From positions 310,001-374,000 of the forward strand of contig NZ_JAKLWS010000001.1 of the NCBI RefSeq assembly GCF_022012475.1: a stretch of 64,000 nt of DNA, written 5' to 3'. Shown here one piece after another: positions 27,501 through 34,307 of this stretch. Each line of letters opens with the position of its first letter. Position 1 is the first letter of the stretch. The stretch comes from Rhodohalobacter sulfatireducens. GTDB lineage: Bacteria > Bacteroidota > Rhodothermia > Balneolales > Balneolaceae. The notes beneath the pieces are model-generated. The model searched no databases. It had not been told where the DNA came from and saw only the letters and a program-made list of their open reading frames with translations. A program made the translations under genes and the position numbers.

Positions 27501-28262
27501 AGAGGGAGGCAGATATCCGCCGTGATTATCGTGAGTGATAAGCGGATGATGGGCGGCGATCATCAGGTAATCGTTCCGCTGTTTTTTTAAAAGATTATCC
27601 AATTGTGAAAGTACATCCCCCGCATCGAAAAGTTCATACTCCCCCGTATCGCCAAAAGGTTTTTCATACCTGTGGAACCACCATTGCGTATTAAGAACAA
27701 TCAACCGGATATCTTCTCGCAGTCTCGGGTCCTCATCGTCATCCAAAAGTTTGATGGACACCGGTCCGGGAAATCCATGATCAGGCAGAAATACATTTCC
27801 GCGATCCAGGGTTTTCTCAACAAATTCCTCCTGCCTCAGCACTCTCTCCAGCCCTTCAGGCCCGCCATTATCCCAATCGTGATTTCCCGGCAAAATCACA
27901 ACTCTACCCTCAAAATTCTCTACAGTTTTCATCAATTCGATGATCCGTCCTTCATACAATTTGCGATCCGGATGGGTAGAATCGGGAAGTCCTGCACTGT
28001 AAATGTTATCCCCTAAAAAAATAGCCGCGCTGCGCTCACCGGCATTCTTAAGAAACAACTCAAACAACTTAAGCACCGGTTCCTGTACCTGTAATGTGGC
28101 CTCTCCCGCATCGCCAATTAAGAATGTTTGATAAATTAAATCCTCCTCTGGCGGCGGCATCTGTTCCTGTGTTTTTTTCTCTTCAGGGTTGATATACAGC
28201 AGGGACTGCGAACACGAGGCAAGGAACAAAAAGATGAGAATAACTACGTATTGTTTTTTCAT
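24516..28262 (-). CDS. Metallophosphoesterase fused to an Omp85-like outer-membrane barrel
   Basis: This 1248-residue lipoprotein (lipobox LASC, Cys17) starts with a calcineurin-like phosphoesterase domain. Its metal motifs are in order: LIGDAGEA, FLGDNIYSAG, LPGNHDWD, AAHHPLITHDN and VAGHSHGLQYH. A long middle region (about 400-860) resembles no domain I can name. The last 350 residues look like a surface-antigen/BamA-type barrel: TNLRGFNGRRFSGRSSFFNN, GLNGFFDTGRVW, and a terminal strand ending in Phe. The fusion would put a phosphatase or nuclease at the outer membrane. It is preceded by about 150 bases of upstream DNA with no gene and is not clearly in an operon. Confidence 0.85.
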   Translation of the reverse strand: MKKQYVVILIFLFLASCSQSLLYINPEEKKTQEQMPPPEEDLIYQTFLIGDAGEATLQVQEPVLKLFELFLKNAGERSAAIFLGDNIYSAGLPDSTHPDRKLYEGRIIELMKTVENFEGRVVILPGNHDWDNGGPEGLERVLRQEEFVEKTLDRGNVFLPDHGFPGPVSIKLLDDDEDPRLREDIRLIVLNTQWWFHRYEKPFGDTGEYELFDAGDVLSQLDNLLKKQRNDYLMIAAHHPLITHDNHGGYLPPSAHLKPPVFGSFYVLYRRVFGLRQDVIHHHYKKMADAMQELFSATELEDMIYVAGHSHGLQYHRQEVKRVNHHYIVSGAGSKRSYISHGRGAEFTYGSRGFITVQYYADGSVWMEAWAPKGDGSTGTLLYKTQLKPPFEVAFSDEAIAESVPDINYSDSTRTVAANPRYDGKSRLFEWLIGKHNRKYWSVENEFPLFDVTELEGGLTPVRMGGKGQSTTLHLEREDGRDYVLRSVDKRAGRIWDDNLRKTFALDVAQDQFSIINPYAALVIPDLADAAGVYHTNPTIYFVPDDPKLGDYTNEISGELALFEERPNGDMSDVESVGNSDEILSSTELFRELDGDIDHRVDQKEFARARLLDMLLADWDRHSDQWRWASFEPEDEKGKIYKPIPRDRDVAMMRMTGLLPSTARVLGPFFQYQNFSDSYGNLKGLNFNSLALTRLFTNQVTRTEWLEIALDIEKSLTDAVIEEAVQNYPDPVFEKYGDETIRILKARRDQLPDVAERYYELISGVVSIPGSNKRELFRVDVLTEDEILVRVYKLSGGGERREQYFERIFAAGETDELRLYGMGGRDQFRITGVSSNPIKIRISGGSGEDEYFDETPKKGIRRTVFIYDTETGNHINRGPNSKVKLANQAENVSYNYKSDFRWNTTLAGLYFDYNSKDGLFLGGGPEIIRHGFRKNPSSRHFLRANVSPSTGAANIRYDGAWYLQSSATSNRRVDFDAQFFFPKSYKNFFGLGNETTLEDRSLNYYRARLYQYSVEPRFVLNKNIMEFYTGIHIRATNVEQDPDNILSDPNLEIPAGEFKEQLFSGITAGLKFSDLDDGQNPREGFRLLTEGDVNLGIVNTDQSFTRLKSELELYFSLQTDRQVTIANRSGGNHTFGDFPFYEANTIGGTTNLRGFNGRRFSGRSSFFNNTELRLELFDFYNYFLGGRVGLNGFFDTGRVWVDRESSSVWHYGYGGGIWFNMFDSLLINTAIGFSEDGSLYTIKTGFLF

Positions 28263-28357
28263 CCTTAAAAATAGAGACCCTTAATTAGATTAAGAAATTG
28301 CGCGAGGGTAATTATAGACTAATAAAACGTTTTTGAAATCTATTTATTCAATACACA

Positions 28358-28394
28358 AACAAAAAAAGCCGCATCTCTTCAGACACGGCTTTAA
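28358..28394 (-). terminator. Terminator of the first cold-shock gene
   Basis: On the minus strand an AAGCCG/CGGCTT hairpin is followed by TTTTTTT, 29 bases beyond the stop of the cold-shock gene at 28423. A near-identical hairpin ends the second cold-shock gene. Confidence 0.8.
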
Positions 28395-28422
28395 TGATTA
28401 AATAGATTTTGAATCCGAATGT

Positions 28423-28641
28423 TTATTCGTAATCCAGGCTCCTAACATCTACTGCGCTAAGTCCTTTTGGTGTCTCCTCAACATCAAATTCTACTCTTTC
28501 GTCATCTTCAAGACCCTGATTGGGGCCTAGATCCGGGATATTGTTTCTGTGAACAAAAATATCTTTTCCTCCTTCATCAGGCTGGATAAAACCGAAGCCT
28601 TTTGTTTTGTCAAAGAATTTTACTTTTCCTTGTTGTGGCAT
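28423..28641 (-). CDS. Cold-shock domain protein (copy 1)
   Basis: The 72-residue product is a single cold-shock domain that binds single-stranded RNA and DNA. It has RNP1 (KGFGFIQPD) and RNP2 (DIFVHRNN). The start at 28641 (MPQQGKVKFF) fits the family; an upstream ATG at 28668 would add nine unrelated residues. It is about 80 percent identical to the second copy at 28911-29129. The tail is acidic (DDERVEFDVEETPKG). A long conserved leader upstream and a terminator downstream show it is transcribed on its own. Confidence 0.95.
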   Translation of the reverse strand: MPQQGKVKFFDKTKGFGFIQPDEGGKDIFVHRNNIPDLGPNQGLEDDERVEFDVEETPKGLSAVDVRSLDYE

Positions 28642-28764
28642 AATAATAATGTATTGTTTTGTACACATACGATCAGGTGTTCATCCGGGCTAAAAAGAGT
28701 TGCATTACCAAATCGTTTCAGAAAAGATTACTATCACCCTCTTGCAGGTGTGAATTAAATTGAA
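28642..28764 (-). promoter_or_regulatory. Structured leader of cold-shock gene copy 1
   Basis: This region matches, block by block, the leader of the second cold-shock gene (29130-29264). Shared blocks on the plus strand are ATACGATCAGGTG-like, TTCATCC, CTAAAAAGA, TTACCAAATCGTTT, AAGATTACT and GAATTAAATTGA. Small hairpins (a GAACAC/GTGTAC-type and a CACC/GGTG-type) are conserved with changed loops. I read it as an untranslated leader of the cold-shock thermosensor type. The promoter should lie near its upstream end. Confidence 0.6.
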
Positions 28765-28846
28765 CAATAATAATACGAGGGTTTATGGAGAATACCTATA
28801 AATAATTTTGAATAGCTAAAAACAACTTTCTTTTAATATATATACA

Positions 28847-28880
28847 ACAAAAAAAGCCGCATCTTCTCAGATACGGCTTT
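28847..28880 (-). terminator. Terminator of the second cold-shock gene
   Basis: An AAGCCGTATC/GATGCGGCTT-like hairpin on the minus strand is followed by TTTTTTTGTTG, 31 bases past the stop of the gene at 28911. Confidence 0.8.
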
Positions 28881-28910
28881 GTGTTTTCTTTACGTATTCT
28901 CTTTGAGAGC

Positions 28911-29129
28911 CTATACGTAGTCCAAACTTACAACATTTACTGCGCTTGGACCTTTAGGTGTTTCTTCAACCTCAAATTCAACGCTTTCGTCGTCTTCAAG
29001 AGCTTGGTTAGGACCTAAACCATCAACATTGTTTCTATGAACAAAAATATCTTTTCCGCCGTCTTCCGGCTTGATGAATCCAAATCCTTTTTTTGGATCA
29101 AAAAATTTTACTTTTCCTTGTTGTGACAT
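28911..29129 (-). CDS. Cold-shock domain protein (copy 2)
   Basis: This is a 72-residue cold-shock domain protein with RNP1 (KGFGFIKPED) and RNP2 (DIFVHRNN), ending in VNVVSLDYV. It is a tandem paralogue of the gene at 28423. Leader, coding region and terminator are all duplicated, so a whole transcription unit of about 490 bases was copied. Each unit should be regulated separately through its own leader. Confidence 0.95.
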   Translation of the reverse strand: MSQQGKVKFFDPKKGFGFIKPEDGGKDIFVHRNNVDGLGPNQALEDDESVEFEVEETPKGPSAVNVVSLDYV

Positions 29130-29264
29130 AAATAGTATAGTAGTGTATTGTTATGAACACGTACGGTCAGGTGCTGTGTTCATCCATACTAAAAAGAATT
29201 GCGTTACCAAATCGTTTCCAGAGAAGATTACTGTACACCCTCTCGTAGGTGTGAATTAAATTGA
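29130..29264 (-). promoter_or_regulatory. Structured leader of cold-shock gene copy 2
   Basis: The leader contains an eight-pair stem ATGAACAC (29153-29160) with GTGTTCAT (29176-29183), and a second stem ACACC (29235-29239) with GGTGT (29248-29252). The block TTACCAAATCGTTT is identical to the copy-1 leader. Conservation is stronger in the blocks than between them, as expected for a functional RNA leader. Confidence 0.6.
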
Positions 29265-29403
29265 GTCCATAAATTAAGGGGATTTAAGCGGAATACCAAT
29301 AAATGATTTGGGGAAGAAAATTGCCCGGTAACCTTTAAACAGTAGTTCTGAACCAAAAAGTAACGTGATTATTAAAATAGATACTGATTAATTAAAGATA
29401 GAG

Positions 29404-29642
29404 ATGATGAAAAATTTAAGAACTCATATGTGGCTTTGTTTTACATTGGGTGTTTTCCAGCTGATAGCATTAGGATCGATGTATTATGTAACAACTGAAA
29501 TGGATCAATCCTCAATAGGCTTTATTTGACACCTGAACTCATTCGAATTGGCATTATAAATATGAGTATATATATGACCTATTTTTTGATTGTGCTATTT
29601 AAAGCGATAAAATATTCCTTCGAAGGTATGAATAGTATCTAA
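29404..29642 (+). pseudogene. Possible frameshifted small membrane-protein gene
   Basis: An ATG at 29404 opens a 41-codon frame with one hydrophobic helix (MWLCFTLGVFQLIALGSMYYV), closed by a TGA at 29527. The -1 frame continues without a break (LTPELIRIGIINMSIYMTYFLIVLF and on) to a TAA at 29640 and encodes a second helix. Together they would make a two-helix protein of about 79 residues. I do not recognise the family. It may instead be two unrelated short frames in non-coding DNA. Confidence 0.35.
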
Positions 29643-29700
29643 AGCCAGTTGGTTTATTTCCATGTTCTATTTATTTCTTAATTTTTTCACAAATTGAAAA

Positions 29701-30168
29701 TTGTTGAAATCCCCCAAAAAAACTTTAAACCTTGATGAGTATATCATTCGCCGAACAGGGGTTCCCATGGGTGCTTCTGGATCGTTGCGAAAAATGTTGA
29801 GGCGATCCCTGGGCGCAAAATCTCCAAAACTTTTCTGGCAATACTGGAATCCAATCTTTGGCTACTTTTTAGGAAAATACATTCACTCTCCCTTGAAAAA
29901 GTTTCTGCCGGCACCTCTAGCTATTCTACTGACATTTCTATTCAGCGGCTTAGTTCACGATATGGCAACAATTGCAGTTAGAGGAACTACTCGATTCCTG
30001 TTTACAACATGGTTTTTCTTTTTGGGAATGGGGCTGATTTTGATTGAAATGGGTAACATCAGTTGGGCAGACAAAAGCAGATCTACCCGAATAATTTCCA
30101 ACCTTAGTTACCTGATTTTATGTTTTTTAATTGCCTATGGAGTTGTCGTTTTGATAGCTGATTTATGA
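29701..30168 (+). CDS. Short MBOAT-like acyltransferase-related membrane protein
   Basis: The 155-residue protein has three or four hydrophobic segments and a core that resembles MBOAT O-acyltransferases. FWQYWNPIFGYFLGKYIHSPLK-type sequence is followed by LLTFLFSGLVHD, where the His of GLVHD corresponds to the MBOAT catalytic histidine. Full MBOAT proteins have some 400 or more residues, so this is either a truncated copy or a minimal homologue. The frame opens with a TTG at 29701. It converges on the symporter gene with no intervening space. Activity cannot be predicted. Confidence 0.6.
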   Translation: MLKSPKKTLNLDEYIIRRTGVPMGASGSLRKMLRRSLGAKSPKLFWQYWNPIFGYFLGKYIHSPLKKFLPAPLAILLTFLFSGLVHDMATIAVRGTTRFLFTTWFFFLGMGLILIEMGNISWADKSRSTRIISNLSYLILCFLIAYGVVVLIADL

Positions 30169-31923
30169 TTATCCTTGGAAATAGATGTAGATCACAAAAA
30201 TGATCACCATCAGAAGAACGGACCACACGACTTCTTTTGTCCCCCAACTTGCCCGTGATTCTCGCTTGTCTTCTTCAGTAAGAGTTTGATAAGTCAGGCC
30301 CGATATCTTTCTTTGATCAGGTGCAGAGGTTGCATAACTCACTCCAACCATCACGGCAATACAGATCAAGAACATTCCCAGGCTGTAGTATTGGAAAAAG
30401 ATGTTGTTTACGATCCACAGAAATGATCCTTCGGTATAGGCAAAATCATCCATCAGGAATGCAGGTGTGTCAACCGCCAAACGAAAGAGGCCAAGTACAA
30501 TTCCGACAATCAGCGCTGATAAACACCCTTCTTTATTTAATCGACTGTTAAAAATCCCCATGAAGAAAACCACAAAAATAGGCGGGGCCAGGTACGATTG
30601 AATTCCCTGCAGATAATCATAGAGGCCACGGCTACCCTGGATCACCGGTATCCATAGCAGGCCTACAACAATCATAACTCCAACAGCCACACGGCCAACC
30701 CATACCAACTCCTGGTCTGAGGTTTGGGGTTTGATCTTGTTATAAAGATCCATCGTGAACAGGGTAGATGAAGCATGAAAAACCCCGGCGAGAGAACTCA
30801 TCAACGCTGCAAGCAAACCGGCAACAACCAATCCCCGAATTCCAACGGGTAGGATGTAGGCAACCATCATTGGAAAAGCCGCCTGTGCATTTTCACGAAT
30901 CACCTCGCCATTTGCTCCGATCATGTGTTGCTGCATCTCGGCGATGGTTCCTGATTTAGCCAGCGCAAAAGCGATAATTCCGGGGATGATAAACAGAAAC
31001 ACTGGCAACAGTTTCAGGAAAGCGGCAAAAATACTGCCCTGGCGTGCTTGTTCCTCATTCGGTGCCCCCAACGCTCGTTGCACGATATATTGATCTGTCG
31101 TCCAGTACCACAATCCCACAATAGGAGCCGCAAATAGCATTCCAACCCAAGGGTATTGATCATTAAAATACCAGGCCATCTGGTTATCAGTAATAATCGG
31201 CGCCCATGTTGAATTGACTCCTTCCGGCACAATCGGTTTCCAGAGATTAAACATTTCAGAACCTACGGTATCAACCAATGGCCCCCACCCTCCGATGGCC
31301 TGAATTCCGTAATACAAAACAGAGAGCGAGCCAATAATCAGAACTATCGCCTGAATGGCTTCTGTGTAGGCGACTGCCCGAAGACCGCCAAGAGCCGTAT
31401 AAATTCCCGTCAGTACAATGACAATTATTGACCCAATCCAAAAGCTATTCATCCCCATGAATTGCAGCTCCGGCAGCAATACGCTAAGCACAATGCCACC
31501 GGCAAATATGCCCACCGCAATCTTTGTGAGCACATACGCTATAAGTGAAACAGTAGAAAGAAGTGTTCGTGCGAGAGGTGAAAATCTTCTCTCAAGAAAT
31601 TCAGGCATCGTATAAACCTTCGATCGAACGTAAAACGGAATCATCACCCACGCCAAAATCAGCAAACACCAGGCTTGCAGTTCATAATGGGCTAATGCCA
31701 TTCCATCCGTTGCTCCCGTCCCAGACAATCCAACCAAATGCTCAGAGCCAATGTTAGATGCAAAAATGGATGTCCCCACAACAAACCAACCCAAATGGCG
31801 TCCGGCAAGGAAAAAATCAGAAGCAGTATCGGTTTTTTGTTTGATGACCCACCAGGCAATCCCCAAAATCAGCAAGAAATAAGCGAAAATAATGACCCAG
31901 TCCAGAGCGGCGAGTATACCCAT
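30169..31923 (-). CDS. Sodium:solute symporter (SSS/SLC5 family), probable sugar transporter
   Basis: The 584-residue protein has about 14 transmembrane helices of the LeuT-like SSS fold. It begins ILAALDWVIIFAYFLLILGIAWWV and carries family features such as FLAGRHLGWFVVGTSIFASNIGSEHLVGLSG. It resembles the SGLT/vSGLT branch, which moves sugars with Na+. It is the last gene of the arabinose operon, 138 bases after araA, so L-arabinose or a related pentose is the likely cargo. The substrate assignment rests on context. Confidence 0.88.
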   Translation of the reverse strand: MGILAALDWVIIFAYFLLILGIAWWVIKQKTDTASDFFLAGRHLGWFVVGTSIFASNIGSEHLVGLSGTGATDGMALAHYELQAWCLLILAWVMIPFYVRSKVYTMPEFLERRFSPLARTLLSTVSLIAYVLTKIAVGIFAGGIVLSVLLPELQFMGMNSFWIGSIIVIVLTGIYTALGGLRAVAYTEAIQAIVLIIGSLSVLYYGIQAIGGWGPLVDTVGSEMFNLWKPIVPEGVNSTWAPIITDNQMAWYFNDQYPWVGMLFAAPIVGLWYWTTDQYIVQRALGAPNEEQARQGSIFAAFLKLLPVFLFIIPGIIAFALAKSGTIAEMQQHMIGANGEVIRENAQAAFPMMVAYILPVGIRGLVVAGLLAALMSSLAGVFHASSTLFTMDLYNKIKPQTSDQELVWVGRVAVGVMIVVGLLWIPVIQGSRGLYDYLQGIQSYLAPPIFVVFFMGIFNSRLNKEGCLSALIVGIVLGLFRLAVDTPAFLMDDFAYTEGSFLWIVNNIFFQYYSLGMFLICIAVMVGVSYATSAPDQRKISGLTYQTLTEEDKRESRASWGTKEVVWSVLLMVIIFVIYIYFQG

Positions 31924-32028
31924 AGCGAGTAGAATTAAATGTTTTTGTGATTAGTGAATTTAAGTGTCCCAGAAGCGTTGACGAATTTGTCGGAATCCTT
32001 CAAGCGTCACGAATCATTTTCTCAAAAA

Positions 32029-32058
32029 CGCTTCAAGGACCTGCGGACGCTTGAAGGT
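32029..32058. repeat. Hairpin repeat (copy A)
   Basis: CTTCAAGG and CTTGAAGG-type arms enclose ACCTGCGGACG. A close copy (ACTCTTCAAGGACC then TTCGGACTCTTGAAGGT) lies at 41569-41600. The repeat overlaps the far 3' end region of araA's downstream gap, and both copies are intergenic. Confidence 0.5.
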
Positions 32059-32061
32059 TTG

Positions 32062-33468
32062 TCAAACTTCTCTATACTCGATACCCAAAATATTGCAGAG
32101 CATTTTCCATTTCCTTCTTTGATCGCCCAAATGCAGAACCTGATGATGCGTCCCACCGGATTTCAACCATCCGTCATTACATTCACGAAGCCCGCTGGCG
32201 GGTTTAAAATGGAAATACGGCATCTCTATCGTGGGATACTCTTCGGTATCCAAGATTTCTCCGTAAGACACTACAAGCCGGAACTCTTCTCCCACTAAAT
32301 GGACCAGTGAAACCATTGTAGCCGGACCCGGCTCAGCCATAAATACGGTTGTAGGCGGATTCTCCAGATCACCAATTCCCAACACACGATTTGCCAGCCG
32401 AATCGGTTTGTCTTTTCGGGCGATTTTCCAGTTTCCTTCGCCCATATGGCTCATCAGCATCGATTCGCGTTTGAAATCCATCGCATACATTTCTGTGAAA
32501 TGAGCATCGTCTTCAAGCACGTGCCCTGCAGCTACCATGCTCGCCGTGTTGGTATCGCCTTCCGCGGCATATCCGTACCCTTCAGCCATCAGGTTGGAAG
32601 CGGCCAGCATATTGATCTGTTCAAACCGGCCGTCGCCTTTAAATGTGTCGAAATGCGCGGAAAATCCCTGGTAATTATTCTCTTCTAAAAACTTTTTGAA
32701 GCCCAGATACATCCGAACGGCATATCGCAGATTTTTCTCCGGCATGTCGTCATCCACATCAAACCGGTTTTTTTCAACCATAATGCGTTCATCGATCTCT
32801 TCATCGGTTACTGCTTCCATCGACCGATAAACTTCCCCCATATATTCCCGGTTTACTTCCGGTCCAATGATCCGCGTGAAAGCAGCTTCATCGGTAAGTG
32901 TATCGCCCATTCCATGCATCTTCCCGATCGATGCAATTCGCATTCGCTTCAATGCAGCAGCGGTTTGAGCAGCTTTTGCCCAATCACCTACATAATTTTT
33001 GAACTCTTCACTTTTCCAGTTGGCGGAAATCACCTCAAAATTGTCACCATGTGTTCGGATGATCGCATTCGCCATATCCTGCGCACCGTGAATTCCCTGG
33101 TTATAGGTGAGGTCAGCCATATCCCAATCGGTGGTTACTTCCGGTTCAGGCTGAATGTTTGCCAGCAAAATGGGCAGGTTATTCTTTTGAAGAGCGCGAA
33201 CCGTTCGCATCGCCGGACCGTATGTCAGCATCACAATCATCACCCCATCCAATCCTTTGTGATTGAAATCAGCCAGGATCTCTTCGATATCATTCCTGTT
33301 ACGGGCGGCTTTCGGAAAATCAAAATCAACCACATCTGACAACTGATCACAAACGTCACGGGCATAATTTTCCTGCCTCTCGGTGATCCCCGGAAGTGAT
33401 TTATCGTACAGCTCTTGCATAATGCCCAGCAATCCAATTTTAGGCTTTCTTTTTTGGGTGGTCGTCAT
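32062..33468 (-). CDS. araA: L-arabinose isomerase
   Basis: The enzyme converts L-arabinose to L-ribulose, the first step of the pathway encoded here. The 468-residue sequence keeps the isomerase active-site elements: Glu in EGYGYAAEGDT, Glu in HFTEMYAMDF, His in LMSHMGEGNW, and His in the C-terminal GGTHHQVL. It is shorter than the E. coli enzyme, as in other members of this lineage, and begins MTTTQKRKPKIGLLGIM. It lies 30 bases after araD in the same direction. Confidence 0.92.
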   Translation of the reverse strand: MTTTQKRKPKIGLLGIMQELYDKSLPGITERQENYARDVCDQLSDVVDFDFPKAARNRNDIEEILADFNHKGLDGVMIVMLTYGPAMRTVRALQKNNLPILLANIQPEPEVTTDWDMADLTYNQGIHGAQDMANAIIRTHGDNFEVISANWKSEEFKNYVGDWAKAAQTAAALKRMRIASIGKMHGMGDTLTDEAAFTRIIGPEVNREYMGEVYRSMEAVTDEEIDERIMVEKNRFDVDDDMPEKNLRYAVRMYLGFKKFLEENNYQGFSAHFDTFKGDGRFEQINMLAASNLMAEGYGYAAEGDTNTASMVAAGHVLEDDAHFTEMYAMDFKRESMLMSHMGEGNWKIARKDKPIRLANRVLGIGDLENPPTTVFMAEPGPATMVSLVHLVGEEFRLVVSYGEILDTEEYPTIEMPYFHFKPASGLRECNDGWLKSGGTHHQVLHLGDQRRKWKMLCNILGIEYREV

Positions 33469-33498
33469 AATCTTATTCTTGTCAAAAGTTTGTAATTA

Positions 33499-34197
33499 TT
33501 ACTGACCGTAGTAGGCATCATCGCCGTGCTTCCGGTCATAATGTTTTTTGATCAGCGAATCTTTCATGCGCGAAACATCCGGATCGATCTGTAAACTGAG
33601 GTACGCCATTTCCGCTAACTGCTCCAAAACGGCACTGTTATACACTGCTTTTTCGGCTGAACCGCCCCAGGTAAACGGCGCGTGATTTCCCACCAAGATC
33701 ATCTCTACCTCTTTGTAGGATAGGTTTCGCTCCTCAAACAGGTTCAGAATCTGGAATCCCGTTTGGTGCTCGTAGTTTCCTTCAATCATCTCATCGGCCA
33801 TCGGTGGGGCACAGGGAACATCCACCGTCAGGTGATCGGCATGGGTGGTTCCAAGGATCGGGATATCTTTCAAGGACTGAGCCCAGGCGGTGGCATGCGT
33901 GGAATGCGTATGGGCAATCCCGCCGATTTCAGGCCAGTGCTTGTAGAGAACGGCGTGGGTTTTTGTATCGGATGAGGGACGAAGTTCTCCTTCAATCACG
34001 TTCGCATCAAAATCAACAATTACCATTTTTTCCGGCGCTAAGTCCGCATACGGCACGCCACTCGGTTTGATGGCAAACACTTCTTCATTCCGATCGGCGG
34101 CACTGACATTGCCGAAGGTAAACAGCACTAATCCAAATGCATCAATCTGCATATTGGCTTCGTAGGCGGCCTGTTTGATGGAATCGTATTTGCCCAT
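33499..34197 (-). CDS. araD: L-ribulose-5-phosphate 4-epimerase
   Basis: AraD converts L-ribulose-5-phosphate to D-xylulose-5-phosphate, feeding the pentose phosphate pathway. The 232-residue class II aldolase-fold protein has the zinc-site histidines in IAHTHSTHATAWAQ and the later His in LVGNHAPFTWG. The substrate motif FGNVSAADR and the end KHYDRKHGDDAYYGQ are typical of AraD. It sits between araB and araA. Confidence 0.95.
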   Translation of the reverse strand: MGKYDSIKQAAYEANMQIDAFGLVLFTFGNVSAADRNEEVFAIKPSGVPYADLAPEKMVIVDFDANVIEGELRPSSDTKTHAVLYKHWPEIGGIAHTHSTHATAWAQSLKDIPILGTTHADHLTVDVPCAPPMADEMIEGNYEHQTGFQILNLFEERNLSYKEVEMILVGNHAPFTWGGSAEKAVYNSAVLEQLAEMAYLSLQIDPDVSRMKDSLIKKHYDRKHGDDAYYGQ

Positions 34198-34232
34198 TTA
34201 TCTATTCTGGTGTCAATTTTAAGTGTCCTTTG

Positions 34233-34300
34233 AGGCCTGACAGGTTTCTTTACCCATGGATCTTTATTTATGAGAATGAAGATCCAAACCTGACAGGCCT
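34233..34300 (-). repeat. Long hairpin in the araB-araD gap
   Basis: AGGCCTGACAGGTTT (34233-34247) is the inverted copy of AAACCTGACAGGCCT (34286-34300) at 14 of 15 positions. Inside it GGATCTT (34258-34264) pairs with AAGATCC (34279-34285). The total is a stem of about 22 pairs with one 10-base bulge. There is no T-run, so it is more likely an RNA-processing or stability element, or a mobile palindrome, than a terminator. Confidence 0.6.
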
Positions 34301-34307
34301 GGTATAA

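Noticed and set aside
28549-29259. Plus-strand frames opposite the cold-shock genes
   Set aside because: They are antisense shadows. Their apparent similarity to each other comes only from the duplication of the cold-shock units.
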